From Geobacter sp. (GTDB taxonomy: Bacteria; Desulfobacterota; Desulfuromonadia; Geobacterales; Geobacteraceae): DNA of 64,000 nt. Below the pieces are notes generated by a model. The model saw only the letters and a list, made by a program, of their open reading frames with translations. It was not told the DNA's origin and did not search any database. Shown here piece after piece: positions 63,994-64,000 of the stretch. Made by a program: the position numbers and the translations under genes. The stretch covers positions 248,001 to 312,000 of the forward strand of contig PJFC01000003.1 in the NCBI GenBank assembly GCA_003574885.1. The letters are read 5' to 3'. Every line of letters starts with the position of its first letter. Position 1 is the first letter of the stretch.

Positions 63994-64000
63994 GGGGGAA

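Overview
The window is a gap-free stretch of bacterial chromosome that reads as a member of the Geobacteraceae (Desulfuromonadia). The basis is the gene order (pilMNOPQ beside a minor-pilin/PilY1 cluster, pilD-valS, argJ-secA, plsX-fab), the protein sequences, and a GEMM-I riboswitch of the type common in Geobacter. I see no rRNA, CRISPR array, insertion sequence or prophage. One tRNA is present. Most genes are on the minus strand.

Region 1 (1-17196) is a type IV pilus locus. Read leftwards, pilM-N-O-P-Q encode the alignment complex and secretin; pilQ runs off the left edge. A small XRE-type protein sits in front. Upstream of it lie a sigma-54-type promoter, a GEMM-I aptamer carrying the base expected of 3',3'-cGAMP sensors, and a terminator that shares sequence with the aptamer. 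Next come a DsbC-like protein, a 1599-residue cysteine-rich PilY1, a FimT-like pilin, PilV, PilW and PilX. A separate GspH-type pilin, an NtrC-type regulator with its histidine kinase, and the prepilin peptidase complete the set. The fibre subunit pilA and the motors pilB/T/C are not here.

Region 2 (17207-36258) is mostly housekeeping: valS, a receiver protein with a long acidic linker, a serine hydrolase, a DUF2914 protein, argJ, secA, pmbA, an ArgA-like acetyltransferase, recN and nadK (all leftward), then glgP and rarA (rightward) and a DUF1858 protein.

Region 3 (36354-46026) is a pyrimidine operon read leftwards: promoter, PyrR-type attenuator, pyrR, pyrB, pyrC, carA, a radical SAM gene, a DUF486 gene and carB, with greA after a hairpin. 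Nearly every gap between these genes holds a different kind of repeat or palindrome.

Region 4 (46085-55290) carries a transglutaminase-like protein divergent from a LysR regulator, a second DsbC-like protein, an L,D-transpeptidase, a B12 cluster (cobO, a B12-binding mutase subunit, meaB), tRNA-Val, a class II photolyase with its usual DUF523/DUF1722 partner, and a PilZ protein.

Region 5 (55374-63993) is a lipid cluster read leftwards from a strong promoter: yceD-type gene, rpmF, plsX, fabH, fabD, fabG, acpP, fabF, rpiB, glyA. A small membrane protein lies at the right edge. All functions are assigned from sequence by eye; no database search was run.
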